A DNA stretch of 64,000 nucleotides from Sideroxydans sp. CL21 (GCF_902459525.1 NZ_LR699166.1:2306501-2370500), one strand, 5' to 3'. Positions 19,804-29,951 are shown, numbered from the stretch's first letter. Made by a program: numbers and translations. The notes: generated by a model from the sequence alone, not told the origin.

Positions 19804-22507
19804 ATGAATACCGAAACCCCCCGCTTCTCGGCCGACTTCGACCATCTGGTACGACATGCCAGACGCTGCAGCCGTTACCTGAGCCGCTTGCTGGATGCAG
19901 AACCGGAACTGCTGAGCTGGCTGCATGAAAATCATCTCACCCCTTGCGATGGTGAGGTCATGCGTGTCTGGTCGGATGCGCTTCCCGCCGAAACTGAAGA
20001 ACAGTTGTCTAAAGCATTGCGCGCCCTCCGCAAGCGCGTGATGTTGCATGTACTGACCCGCGACCTGAACGGACTTTCCGATCTCGGCGAAGTGATGCGC
20101 AGCATGACCGCATTGGCAGAACATGCAGTAAGGCGCGCGCAAACCTTGACCATGCAAGCCTTGATTGAACAGTTCGGGCAGCCCATCGGGGAAGAGAGTG
20201 GCGCATACCAGGAACTTCTGGTGATCGGCATGGGCAAACTGGGCGGGGGCGAGTTGAACGTCTCTTCCGATATCGACCTGATCTTCGTATATCCCGAAGA
20301 CGGAGAAACCAACGGCCCCAGATCGTTAAGCAACCACGAATTTTTTAACCGCCTCGGACGCAGGATCATCGCACTCATCAACGAACCGACCGCCGACGGT
20401 TATGTGTTCCGCGTGGATATGCGTTTGCGTCCCTATGGCGACAGCGGCCCGCTGACCATGAGTTTCGCTGCACTGGAAGAATACCTGGTCGCGCAGGGCC
20501 GCGAATGGGAACGTTATGCCTGGATCAAGGCGCGCGTCATATCTCCGGAATCCTCGACACATACCGCAGAACTGGAAAAGCTCGCCCAGCCTTTCGTGTT
20601 CCGCAAATACCTGGATTTCGGTGCATTCGATTCCATGCGCAAGCTGCACGCACAGATCCGCGCCGAGGTCGTTCGCCGTGACCGCCATCACAATATCAAA
20701 CTCGGCCCCGGCGGCATCCGCGAGATCGAGTTCATCGCACAAGTGTTCCAGTTGATCCGCGGGGGGCGCGATGCGGCATTACGCATCCGCCCGACCCGCC
20801 AAGTGCTGCAACGGCTTGCGCTGGACGGCGAATTGAGCGCCGACGTGGTAAAACGACTGGACGAAAGTTACGTATTTCTGCGCAATCTTGAACATCGCCT
20901 GCAATACCTCAACGACCAGCAGACGCAGGAGCTGCCTGAAGACGCTGAACAGCAAGAAATCATCTCCGCCGCAATGGGTTATGCCGACTATGCAGCGTTG
21001 AGGGCAGCACTGGACCCGCTGCGCGATTTCGTCAGCCGGCAATTCGAGACTGTGTTCGGTACAAAACAGGAAGCGAATGGGAATACATGGTGGCGCGACG
21101 ACGCAACTGCGGAAGGAATTGCTGCCTCGCTCACCGATCTCGGTTACCGGGAGAGCACTTCCCTCGCCGAAAATCTCATGCAGTTCCGCAAAGGCAGTCG
21201 CTATCAACTGTTGCCTGAAATCAGCCGCGAGCGTCTCGATGCACTATTGCCGCGTCTTGCCGAACTGTGCGCAACGGCATCCAGCCGCGACAATGCACTG
21301 CGCCGCACACTGGTATTGCTGGAAGCCATCGCGCGCCGTGCCGCCTACCTCGCCTTCCTGACCGAGTATCCCCAGGTGTTGCCGCGTCTTGTGCGCCTGC
21401 TCTCCGCAAGCGCCTGGGCAGGCGACTACCTGACACAGCATCCTATTCTTCTCGACGAGTTGCTGGACACGAGGGAACTGTATGTCGCCCCCGATTGGGT
21501 GGCGCTGGATGCCCAGCTTGCCGCACTGCTTGCAGCCCATGCCGGAGATACCGAGCGCGAGATGGACGCTCTGCGCCAGTTCCAGCAGGCACAGGTTTTT
21601 CATCTCCTGGCGATGGACCTGCAGGGCCTGCTGCCCCTGGAAAAATTAAGCGACCACCTGAGCGATCTTGCCGATCTCATCCTGCGTCATGTGCTTGATC
21701 TGTGCTGGCGCGACGCGCGCAAGAAACACCGGGAAGACCCGCTGTTTGCCATCGTTGCTTATGGCAAATTGGGGGGGGCGCGAACTGGGCTATGCCTCCG
21801 ACCTTGATCTGGTATTTCTGTACGACGATGAACATCCCGATGCGGGGGAAATTTACGCGCGCCTGGCGCAACGTATCAACACCATGCTCTCCAGCTACAC
21901 TTCATCCGGCCGCTTGTATGAAGTCGACCTGCGCCTGCGTCCGAACGGCGAAAGCGGGTTGCTGGTCAGTTCGATCACTGCATTCGAAGAGTATCAACTC
22001 CAGCACGCCTGGGTGTGGGAGCACCAGGCGCTGACGCGGGCCCGTTTCTGTGCCGGCAATGAAGCAGTCGGCGCGCAATTCGAGCGCGTCCGCATCGAAA
22101 TACTGCGCAGGCCGCGCGACATTTCTGCGCTCCGCCGGGAAGTCATCGAAATGCGACAGAAGATGCATGACGGCCACCCGAACAAGACCGAACTGTTTGA
22201 TATCAAACAAGACAGCGGCGGCATGGTGGACATCGAATTCATGGTGCAATTTATGGTACTTGCCCATTCCTCCACCCACCCCGAGCTCACTGCAAACAGC
22301 GGAAATCTTGCACTATTGGAGGCCGCAGCGAAACTGAAATTGATCGACGGCAAGGTTGGCAATCAGGTGCGCGAACTGTATCGTGAACTGCGTCGCATAC
22401 AGCATCAGATGCGCCTGAACAACCAAACCCCGTGCCGTATCGAACGGGACCGACTGGATACGGCCCCTGTCTCTTTATTGTGGAATTCTTTGCTGGAAAA
22501 GATCTAA
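19804..22507 (+). pseudogene. glnE: Bifunctional glutamine synthetase adenylyltransferase/deadenylase, frameshifted at a poly-G tract
   Basis: GlnE attaches and removes AMP on glutamine synthetase according to nitrogen status. The N-terminal half is intact to residue ~658, including the deadenylylase motif GMGKLGGGELNVSSDIDLIF. At 21771-21778 there are eight consecutive Gs where seven would keep the frame (GKLGGRELGYASDLDL). The first frame runs off to a stop at 21807, while the remaining ~240 residues, including DLDLVFLYDDE of the adenylyltransferase domain, continue in the next frame to 22507. Together they make about 900 residues, normal for GlnE. The break falls inside the second active-site motif. 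It may be a real mutation, a slippage-prone tract or a sequencing error; the C-terminal frame has not decayed, which favours a recent or artefactual change. Confidence 0.9.
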
Positions 22508-23820
22508 ACGGCAGCCGGTGCATTACCGGCAGCGGGAAGGTGAAAAACATTCCCGCCTGCAGCTTCGTTGGCGTGGCCGATGCGACCGATCATGCGATAC
22601 GAGGTCATCTCACCCTTCCCCTTCACGTTCAGTATGTTGGGGGGCTCGAACAAGTAGCCAAAACGCAGGCGGTTGTAGGTAAGCTTGTCGGTCAGGATGT
22701 GCCCCGATTTCGCATCATCGGTCAGGCGACTGGCAATATTCACCGTATCGCCCCACAGATCGTAGATAAAGCGTTTGGTACCGATCACGCCCGCCACCAC
22801 GGGCCCGGTGGCGATACCAATATGTATGCCCAGGTTGCGCTTGACCAATGCCGGATGCCTGGATACGAAATCCAGCATCTCGATCGCCATGTTGGCCATG
22901 TCTTCCACGTAGTCCGGACGTTCGCGCGACAGCCCGCCAACCACCATATAAGCATCGCCGATGGTCTTGATCTTTTCCAGGCCGTATTTCTCGGAAAGAT
23001 CGTCGAAACCGGAAAACACCGTATTGAGCAAGCCAACCATCTGCTCCGGGGACATTTGCTCCGTCAGCTGGGTAAAATTCACCAAGTCGGCGAACATCAC
23101 GGTGACATCCGCATAGCCGTCGGCGATCAACCCCTGGTTATTCTTCAGGCGTTCGGCAATATTGGATGGAAGTACGTTGAACAGCACCCGCTCCGATTTC
23201 TTCTGCTCTTCAGCCAGCAAGGCATGCTGTTGGTCGAGCTGGGTTTTGATCTTCTCGGTCTCAATCACGAAGTAGCGCACGAGGAAATAGAGGATGGAAG
23301 ACATCGCCGCAAAGTTGAGCGCAAAAAATATTCCAATGGTATTCAACGGAACACCGGTAGTTGCGCCGGTGCTCAGATAGTAGTCGAAGAAACCGGACAC
23401 TGCCGTCATCACGATATAGGCAATGAACCAGGGGATGGATTCGCGCCAGCCCGACACCACCAGCGCCCCGATCGGTGCCAACAAGGCCCACAACGCCACG
23501 CCGCTGGAAGTGACCGAACTGCCTATGCTCCATTGCATGATGAACGGCGCAAACAGGAACAACGTCAGTTGTATAAAACGAAGCACCTCGAAATTGCGGG
23601 TGCGCATGTAGTAAACCAGCGAAGCAACCGAGATCGCCTGGTATCCGAGAGGGACATTGCTGGAAAAGTTCAGTCCCATCATCCAATAAATGGCCAGCCA
23701 GAACATGACCGCAAATGTCATGAAAGCCGCCGCAAAAATGAGCAGACTCTTGCGCAGTTTTTCTTCCTGCGTGTCCATCATTTCCGGCTTGATTTCATTC
23801 GAATTGATGTGCTGCACCAT
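22504..23820 (-). CDS. Class III adenylate cyclase with six-helix membrane domain
   Basis: 438 residues. Six hydrophobic segments fill about residues 25-185, followed by a short coiled coil and a class III cyclase domain. Metal-binding aspartates are Asp245 (MFADLVNF) and Asp289 (KTIGDAY). Lys285 and Asp354 (YDLWGD) are the adenine-selecting residues, and Asn361/Arg365 are the transition-state pair, so ATP rather than GTP is the expected substrate. It should make cAMP on the cytoplasmic face of the inner membrane. The ATG at 23820 has GGGGG eight bases upstream. Its end overlaps the glnE end by four bases on the opposite strand. Confidence 0.9.
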   Translation of the reverse strand: MVQHINSNEIKPEMMDTQEEKLRKSLLIFAAAFMTFAVMFWLAIYWMMGLNFSSNVPLGYQAISVASLVYYMRTRNFEVLRFIQLTLFLFAPFIMQWSIGSSVTSSGVALWALLAPIGALVVSGWRESIPWFIAYIVMTAVSGFFDYYLSTGATTGVPLNTIGIFFALNFAAMSSILYFLVRYFVIETEKIKTQLDQQHALLAEEQKKSERVLFNVLPSNIAERLKNNQGLIADGYADVTVMFADLVNFTQLTEQMSPEQMVGLLNTVFSGFDDLSEKYGLEKIKTIGDAYMVVGGLSRERPDYVEDMANMAIEMLDFVSRHPALVKRNLGIHIGIATGPVVAGVIGTKRFIYDLWGDTVNIASRLTDDAKSGHILTDKLTYNRLRFGYLFEPPNILNVKGKGEMTSYRMIGRIGHANEAAGGNVFHLPAAGNAPAAV

Positions 23821-23996
23821 ACTGCCCCCGGATATCTCGCTGCCCAACGTGCGCGATGATTACATGAACGCGCAACAAAAGAAATACACCGAAAGATATC
23901 CCTCGTCCACCTGTTTGAACCTCGCGCTTCATTATCAATGCAGAAACGGCTAGAATCGCTGCCCTCGCAACAACAAAACGAATTAAGGAAATCAAC

Positions 23997-24917
23997 ATGT
24001 CCATGTCCGACCGCGACGGCTTCATCTGGTACGATGGCAAGCTCGTACCCTGGCGCGAAGCCACCACCCACGTACTCACCCATACCCTGCATTACGGCAT
24101 GGGCGTGTTCGAAGGGGTGCGCGCATACAAGACCACACAAGGGACTGCGATATTCCGCTTGCAGGAACATACCGACCGCTTGTTCAACTCGGCCCACATT
24201 TTCAAGATGAAAATGCCGTTCGACAAAGCGACCCTGCTGGAAGCACAAAAAGAAGTGGTACGCTCCAACAAGCTGGAATCCTGCTACATCCGACCCATCG
24301 TATTCTACGGTTCCGAGGCAATGGGCATAGCCGCCACCGCCATCAGTGTGCATGTAGCCGTGGCGGCGTGGCCTTGGGGTGCATACCTGGGCGAGGAAGG
24401 CATGGCGAAGGGTATACGCGTGAAGACTTCCAGCTTCACCCGCCATCATGTGAACATCAACATGTGCAGGTCTAAATCCGTCGGCACCTATACCAATTCC
24501 ATCCTCGCGCATCAGGAAGTCGCCCACGACGGCTACGACGAGGCATTGCTGCTGGATGTGGATGGCTATGTGGCCGAAGGCGCGGGAGAGAACGTCTTTA
24601 TCGTGAAAAAGGGCAAGCTCTACACGCCCGATCTGACTTCATGCCTGGAAGGTATCACGCGTGATTCCATCGTCACATTGGCAAAGGATATGGGGCTGGA
24701 ACTGATTGAAAAGCGCATCACGCGCGATGAAGTGTATTGCGCCGAAGAGGCCTTCTTCACCGGCACTGCGGCAGAAGTCACGCCAATACGCGAACTCGAC
24801 AACCGTACCATCGGTGCGGGAAGCCGCGGTCCGATCACCGCCAAGCTGCAAGCCGCATTCTTCGATATCGTCGCAGGCAGGAACGCCAAGTATGCCGACT
24901 GGCTGGCACACGTATAA
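23997..24917 (+). CDS. ilvE: Branched-chain amino acid aminotransferase
   Basis: 306 residues, fold-type IV PLP enzyme that transaminates the keto acids of leucine, isoleucine and valine with glutamate. The PLP lysine is Lys160 in NMCRSKSVGTYTNS; HTLHYGMGVFEGVR and EGAGENVF are conserved family segments, and FFTGTAAEVTPI near the C-terminus closes the cofactor site. AAGGA lies seven bases before the ATG. It starts a compact rightward group with a small zinc-finger gene, waaF and a phosphohexomutase gene. The leucine pathway genes leuA-D are elsewhere in the window. Confidence 0.95.
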   Translation: MSMSDRDGFIWYDGKLVPWREATTHVLTHTLHYGMGVFEGVRAYKTTQGTAIFRLQEHTDRLFNSAHIFKMKMPFDKATLLEAQKEVVRSNKLESCYIRPIVFYGSEAMGIAATAISVHVAVAAWPWGAYLGEEGMAKGIRVKTSSFTRHHVNINMCRSKSVGTYTNSILAHQEVAHDGYDEALLLDVDGYVAEGAGENVFIVKKGKLYTPDLTSCLEGITRDSIVTLAKDMGLELIEKRITRDEVYCAEEAFFTGTAAEVTPIRELDNRTIGAGSRGPITAKLQAAFFDIVAGRNAKYADWLAHV

Positions 24918-24941
24918 TATACTGACTAGCAAAGGGAAAAC

Positions 24942-25142
24942 ATGTCCAACGAAAACAACACACAGCGTTACGTAGAAGTCGGTGCGGAAGCTTTGCCTCT
25001 GTTCTGCCCGACACCTGCAGTCAGTCTGTGGAGCGCACACCCGCGAGTCGCCATCCCGGTCGATAAACTGGGCGAGGCCCGTTGCCCGTATTGCGGTACT
25101 TTGTACAAGTTCAAGGGTGAGCTCCCGCGCGGCCATCATTGA
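24942..25142 (+). CDS. Small zinc-finger (zf-CHCC / NDUFS6-like) protein
   Basis: 66 residues. The metal ligands are Cys22, His33, Cys48 and Cys51 (CPYCGTLYKF), the pattern of the CHCC zinc-finger family related to the mitochondrial complex I accessory subunit NDUFS6. The bacterial proteins have no firmly established role. It is 24 bases after ilvE with AAAGGG before the start, and is followed by waaF, a neighbourhood I recall for betaproteobacterial members. Confidence 0.87.
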   Translation: MSNENNTQRYVEVGAEALPLFCPTPAVSLWSAHPRVAIPVDKLGEARCPYCGTLYKFKGELPRGHH

Positions 25143-25175
25143 AGCGCAACGTTCTCATTCCCTGTCCGTCATCGC

Positions 25176-26195
25176 GTGAAAAAAATCCTCATCATCGCCC
25201 CGAGTTGGGTGGGCGACTGCATGCTGATGCAGCCCATGCTGTATCGCCTGCAGCAACGTCATCCCGGTGCCAACATCGATATACTGGCTCCGCTCTGGAC
25301 GGAAAAGCTGCTACGACAAATGCCAGAAGTTCATGATGTCCTGATCAACCCATTCCCGCACGGCAATCTTGGTTTGCTTGCCCGACGCCGCTTTGGAATG
25401 CAATTACTGAACGCGCAATACGATCAGTCCATCGTGCTGCCCAACTCATGGAAATCGGCATTGGTTCCGTATTTTGCGGATATCCCTTTGCGGACCGGCT
25501 TCGTCGGCGAAAAGCGTTACGGCCTGCTTAACGATGCCCGCAAGCTAAGCAAGAAGAAACTGCCACTGATGGTGGAGCGTTTTGCACAACTCGCGGAAGG
25601 GCCGGACGAAGAAATCGCGCGCCCCTTGCCGTCTCCGCAATTAAAAACAAGCGACACACAGCGCGAGCAGGCGCTTGCCAAATTCGAACTGTCGCTGGAC
25701 AAGCCTGTTGCCGTGTTCTGCCCCGGAGCGGAATACGGCCCGGCCAAGCGCTGGCCTCCCCAGTACTATGCCGAACTGGCCCAGTACCTGCGCACGCAAG
25801 GCTATGCAGTCTGGCTGGTCGGCTCGTCCAAAGACAAGGAGGTCGCCGACAAGATCGTTGCGCTCGGCAACGAGCCTTGCCGCAACCTGTGCGGGGTGAC
25901 CGACCTCTCCGAGGCGATCGCGCTGCTGTCCTGCGCCGATCTGGTGGTCAGCAACGATTCGGGATTGATGCATATCGCCGCGGCACTGGACAGGCCCCTG
26001 CTGGCAATCTTCGGTTCCAGCAGCCCGCAGTTTACGCCGCCGCTATCCAACAATGCCCAGGTGCTCAAGCTCGACTTGCCCTGCAGCCCCTGCTTCAAGC
26101 GCGAGTGCCCGCTTGGACATTTCAACTGCATGATCAAGTTGCCGCCGAAAGAAGTTGCACGACATATTTCCATTCATTTGAAACATCAATCATGA
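25176..26195 (+). CDS. waaF: Lipopolysaccharide heptosyltransferase II (GT9 family)
   Basis: 339 residues starting with GTG at 25176. It adds the second heptose to the LPS inner core, using ADP-heptose, at the inner face of the inner membrane. GT9 signatures are present: an N-terminal IIAPSWVGD loop with the conserved Asp, FCPGAEYGPAKRWP, and VSNDSGLMHIAAALDRPLLA in the donor-binding half. The C-terminal cysteine-rich stretch (CSPCFKRECPLGHFNC) is typical of WaaF. No strong ribosome-binding site is visible before the GTG. Its stop overlaps the next gene's start by four bases (ATGA). Confidence 0.92.
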   Translation: MKKILIIAPSWVGDCMLMQPMLYRLQQRHPGANIDILAPLWTEKLLRQMPEVHDVLINPFPHGNLGLLARRRFGMQLLNAQYDQSIVLPNSWKSALVPYFADIPLRTGFVGEKRYGLLNDARKLSKKKLPLMVERFAQLAEGPDEEIARPLPSPQLKTSDTQREQALAKFELSLDKPVAVFCPGAEYGPAKRWPPQYYAELAQYLRTQGYAVWLVGSSKDKEVADKIVALGNEPCRNLCGVTDLSEAIALLSCADLVVSNDSGLMHIAAALDRPLLAIFGSSSPQFTPPLSNNAQVLKLDLPCSPCFKRECPLGHFNCMIKLPPKEVARHISIHLKHQS

Positions 26196-27568
26196 CTAGC
26201 GTTCCCAAAGAAATCTTCAAGGCTTATGACATACGTGGCATCGTCGGCAAGACGCTGACTGGCAAGATCGTGGAAGGCATCGGACACGCCATCGGTTCGG
26301 AAGCAGTCGCGCGCAAGCAGCACAGCATCGCCATCGGCCGCGACGGCCGCTTGTCCGGCCCCGAGTTCTCACAGGCACTTGCGCGCGGCATCCAAAGAAG
26401 CGGGATCAATGTGATTGACGTAGGCATGGTTGCCACGCCGATGACTTATTTTGCTGCCTTCCAGCTCAAGACCGACTGCGCTGTAATGATCACCGGCAGC
26501 CACAATCCGCCCGATTACAACGGACTGAAGATGGTGCTGGCGGGCGAAACACTGTCCGGCGAGACCATCCAAAAGCTGCGCCTGCGCATCGAGCAGAACG
26601 ACCTTGCCCATGGCAACGGCAGCTACTCGCAATACGACATCGCGCCTGAATACCTCGCGCGCATCATCGGCGACATCAAGCTGGCTCGCCCTCTCAATAT
26701 CACGGTCGATTGCGGCAACGGCGTGGCCGGGGATTTCGCCGCCAAGCTCTATCGTGGCATCGGCTGCAGCGTCACCGAGTTGTTTTGCGAAGTGGACGGC
26801 AACTTTCCCAACCATCATCCCGATCCGTCCGATCCGCATAATCTGGAAGACCTGATCGCCGCCCTGCGCGACAACGAGAGCGAACTGGGCCTGGCCTTCG
26901 ATGGCGACGGCGATCGTCTGGGCGTGGTCACAAAAGACGGCAAAATCATCTTCCCCGACCGCCAGTTGATGCTGTTCGCCGCCGACGTACTGAGCCGCAA
27001 CGCAGGCGCCGAGATCATTTTCGACGTGAAATCCACGCGCAACCTATTCGGTTGGATACGCGAGCATGGCGGCAAACCGACGCTATGGAAGACCGGCCAT
27101 TCGCTGGTCAAAGCCAAAATGCGTGAGACCGGCGCCTTGCTGGCCGGAGAAATGAGCGGTCATGTATTCTTCAAGGAACGCTGGTATGGCTTCGACGACG
27201 GACTTTATGCCGGCGCACGGTTGCTGGAGATTTTGAGCCGCACCGGCGATCCCGGCGCCGCGCTGAATGCGCTGCCGGATGCGGTGTGCACGCCTGAATT
27301 GCACATCCACACAACGGAAGGCGTAAACCATGCGCTGATCGCCCAGTTGCAAAAAGATGCCCGCTTCACGGATGCAAAGGACATCATCACCATCGATGGA
27401 CTGCGCGTGGAGTACGCCGACGGGTTCGGCCTGATGCGCCCTTCCAACACCACGCCGGTGATCGTGCTGCGCTTCGAGGCCGACAATGCCGGTGCACTGC
27501 AGCGCATCCAGAACGATTTCCGTCGCGTATTGCTGACAGCAGCGCCCGAGCTGTCCTTACCGTTCTAA
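26192..27568 (+). CDS. Phosphomannomutase/phosphoglucomutase
   Basis: 458 residues, alpha-D-phosphohexomutase superfamily, AlgC/ManB type, interconverting hexose-1- and hexose-6-phosphates for LPS and exopolysaccharide precursors. The phosphoserine is Ser103 in TGSHNPPDYNG; the metal loop is DGDGDR with Asp237, 239 and 241; the sugar-binding loop is GEMSGH; and the phosphate site is RPSNTTP. The start is the ATG at 26192 coupled to the waaF stop; the frame is open upstream but that part is waaF in another frame. It ends two bases from the converging diguanylate cyclase gene. Confidence 0.93.
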   Translation: MTSVPKEIFKAYDIRGIVGKTLTGKIVEGIGHAIGSEAVARKQHSIAIGRDGRLSGPEFSQALARGIQRSGINVIDVGMVATPMTYFAAFQLKTDCAVMITGSHNPPDYNGLKMVLAGETLSGETIQKLRLRIEQNDLAHGNGSYSQYDIAPEYLARIIGDIKLARPLNITVDCGNGVAGDFAAKLYRGIGCSVTELFCEVDGNFPNHHPDPSDPHNLEDLIAALRDNESELGLAFDGDGDRLGVVTKDGKIIFPDRQLMLFAADVLSRNAGAEIIFDVKSTRNLFGWIREHGGKPTLWKTGHSLVKAKMRETGALLAGEMSGHVFFKERWYGFDDGLYAGARLLEILSRTGDPGAALNALPDAVCTPELHIHTTEGVNHALIAQLQKDARFTDAKDIITIDGLRVEYADGFGLMRPSNTTPVIVLRFEADNAGALQRIQNDFRRVLLTAAPELSLPF

Positions 27569-27570
27569 AT

Positions 27571-29334
27571 TTATTCGCTGTAAAAAAAGTAGCGGCTTTT
27601 GCCGCCCTGCTTGGCCTTGTACATCGCCTGATCGGCCCGCGAAAGCAGAGCGTCAAAACTTTCCCCATCCTCCGGATAGACACTGATTCCGACGCTGAAT
27701 GATACCGTGGCCGGTGTCTCGCTATCCAGCACGTAGGGCTGCACTGCGATATCGAGCAGCTTTTGCGCCACGACTTCGATACTCTCCATATCCTTCACGT
27801 CCCGCAGCAATACGGTGAACTCGTCGCCGCCCAGACGCGCCACCGTGTCGCCGGATCGCACGCATAGCCGGATACGTTCCGCAACCGATTCCAGAAGACA
27901 ATCTCCGTTGTTGTGCCCGTGCATGTCGTTCACCGCCTTGAATCCATCGAGATCGATGAACATCACCGCCAGTTTGGTATGTGCGCGCTGTGCCTGCGCA
28001 ATGGCCTGCTGCACGCGATCCCGGAACAGCATGCGATTGGGCAGGTGCGTCAGGGGATCGTGGTAGGCCAGGTAATGGATCTCTTCCTCCAGGCGTTTCT
28101 TCTCGGAAATATCCTGCTGTACCGACAGAAAGTGCGTCAGTTCGCCTTTATCGTTATACAAGGGCGAGATACTTTGCGCGACGGTATAAAGCTCGCCGGC
28201 CTTGGTGCGGTTCACGATTTCTCCGCGCCAATGATGGCCGTTCAGAATGGTCGCCCACATCTCGTTCCAGAACGACTGCGGATGCTGGCCGGAATTGAAT
28301 ATTCGCGGGTTGGCGCCGGTTATCTCATCTGTCGTATAGCCGCTGTAGCGGCTTACCGCCTCGTTCAGCCATTCGATGGCACCGTCACGGCGGGTAATGA
28401 ACATGGCGTTCGCCGCATTGCTCATGGCAGCCTGCATCAGGCGCAATTCCTGCTGCTCCTGCGCCCCCAGCATCGCCACCGTGACGCGCCCGGCAAATGC
28501 GGACAGGCGGCTGATCGTCAATTTATCGAAGGTGTTTTCGTGCGCCGAATACATGACCAGCGCACCTGCAACTTCATTCTTTATGCCCAGCGGCATGGCT
28601 AGGACGCTGCGCATGCCGTACCGTTCCGCACGCTCGCGCCACGGCGCGAACCGCGGCGATTCCGAAGACATGGACTCTGCCTTGTTGCCGCGTATCGACC
28701 TGCCTGTAATTCCCTGCCCCTGCGGTGTGTCGTCCCAACGCACCTCGATGCCCTCCAGATAGGCAATTTCACCGGCCGACGCCACGGGTTCAACCCGGCC
28801 ATCAGGCATCTTGGCCCCGATCCAGACCAGCTTGAAATCGAACAATTCTGCCATGCGGCGGCAGATACGTTCGTTCAACGAACGCATGTCGTAGCCGAGC
28901 AGAATGAGCTGGTCGATCTCCTGCATCAGATAGTCCGCCACCACTTGCTCGCGCAGGTTGCTGCGCAGGATCGCACTGACCATCTCGCGTTGCATGCTGG
29001 GCAACAGACGTTCCATCTGATCGAGCGCAATACAATCCTGCGCACCGAGGCGCATCGCTTCGCCAAGCCGAAGCGGTACCATGCCGTCATTCAATACGAT
29101 CAGTGGAATATCCAGCGTGCGGCAGCGCAATGCATGCACTACGGCTTCGATGGTGAGTTCGGCAGATGAGCCAAGAAGCAATACGTCCCAATTTTGCTGC
29201 AGATGACCGTCCAGCATCACCTCATCGTTTGCTTGCTCGTAATGCACTTCGCAATTCTCGGCCTGCAAATGCCCGATGATCTTCGCCATATTGCCCACCG
29301 ATGTCGCGGCAAACAATATGCGCAATTCATTCAT
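27571..29334 (-). CDS. Diguanylate cyclase with degenerate receiver, GAF and PAS domains
   Basis: 587 residues. Residues ~1-120 look like a response-regulator receiver, but the phosphoacceptor position is Gly55 (DVLLLGSS) instead of Asp, so it is probably not phosphorylated. A GAF domain follows (~150-295), then PAS (~300-415, ending in the VQQDISEKK linker) and GGDEF (~420-587). The active site is intact (LGGDEF, residues 501-506; FIDLDGFKAVND), and an RxxD product-inhibition site is five residues upstream (Arg493-Asp496). It should make cyclic di-GMP in response to signals at GAF/PAS. Its start overlaps the upstream response regulator by four bases. Confidence 0.92.
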   Translation of the reverse strand: MNELRILFAATSVGNMAKIIGHLQAENCEVHYEQANDEVMLDGHLQQNWDVLLLGSSAELTIEAVVHALRCRTLDIPLIVLNDGMVPLRLGEAMRLGAQDCIALDQMERLLPSMQREMVSAILRSNLREQVVADYLMQEIDQLILLGYDMRSLNERICRRMAELFDFKLVWIGAKMPDGRVEPVASAGEIAYLEGIEVRWDDTPQGQGITGRSIRGNKAESMSSESPRFAPWRERAERYGMRSVLAMPLGIKNEVAGALVMYSAHENTFDKLTISRLSAFAGRVTVAMLGAQEQQELRLMQAAMSNAANAMFITRRDGAIEWLNEAVSRYSGYTTDEITGANPRIFNSGQHPQSFWNEMWATILNGHHWRGEIVNRTKAGELYTVAQSISPLYNDKGELTHFLSVQQDISEKKRLEEEIHYLAYHDPLTHLPNRMLFRDRVQQAIAQAQRAHTKLAVMFIDLDGFKAVNDMHGHNNGDCLLESVAERIRLCVRSGDTVARLGGDEFTVLLRDVKDMESIEVVAQKLLDIAVQPYVLDSETPATVSFSVGISVYPEDGESFDALLSRADQAMYKAKQGGKSRYFFYSE

Positions 29335-29789
29335 AGCGGAACAGAGTGTGGATAAGAATGCTTCAAGCCCTTGCCGCTCAGCCAGCCCAGAGCGGCAAGT
29401 TCTCGCAGGAGTTGCGTGAATTCGGCGTGATTCACCGGTTTTTTGACAAAGCTGTTGGCCCCGATCTGGTAACTCAGCACCACGTCGGATGGCTCATGCA
29501 GTTCCGAGAACACGACAATGGGTACTTCCTGCAGACGCGACTCCATGCGCAATGTGCGCAATACCGCAAGGCCGGCCAGCTTGGGAAGTTTCAGGTCCAG
29601 CAGAATCAGGCGCGGCATAGAATAACCCCGCTTGACAGTGTCGGACAGCCATTCCAATGCCTCGGTCGCATCGCGCGCCACTGCGAGGTGCAATTCGTCC
29701 GGACAGCTCGCCACCGCCTGTTGTATCAGAAGAACTTCGGCTTCGCCGTCTTCAACCAACAAAATCGTTTCGTTCGCTTGTCTGAGCAT
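29331..29789 (-). CDS. Single-domain response regulator (Rcp1-like CheY family)
   Basis: 152 residues, a lone receiver domain. Visible are the acidic pocket (LVEDGEAE), phosphoacceptor Asp65 (LLDLKLPK), Ser95 and the KP lysine (FVKKP). The long alpha4 segment and the E-rich N-terminus resemble the Rcp1-type receivers that partner phytochrome or hybrid kinases. I chose the ATG at 29789; the frame is open another 22 codons upstream with no good start. The four-base overlap with the diguanylate cyclase gene suggests that it supplies phosphorylation input to that protein, whose own receiver is degenerate. No cognate kinase lies in the window. Confidence 0.87.
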   Translation of the reverse strand: MLRQANETILLVEDGEAEVLLIQQAVASCPDELHLAVARDATEALEWLSDTVKRGYSMPRLILLDLKLPKLAGLAVLRTLRMESRLQEVPIVVFSELHEPSDVVLSYQIGANSFVKKPVNHAEFTQLLRELAALGWLSGKGLKHSYPHSVPL

Positions 29790-29951
29790 CGCCCGCTTCA
29801 ACCTTGAATTATCAGGAAACGATGCATGTATCCGGCACGCACAGCCTAGCCCCAAAAATCATCTCCATTTCCGAGTGTAACCCTACACTAACGGAACGAA
29901 CCTTGGCAACCGGACTGAGCGACAATCAGGCGCGGAGTATCCGGGTTTTGA

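Noticed and set aside
22432-23859. A 475-codon plus-strand frame opposite the adenylate cyclase
   Set aside because: The cyclase on the minus strand has all catalytic residues; the opposite frame is rich in His and Gln and matches no family I know.
29790-29951. Possible regulatory RNA or small gene between the response regulator and alaS
   Set aside because: I found no stem of useful length, no ribosome-binding site with a plausible frame, and no known motif.
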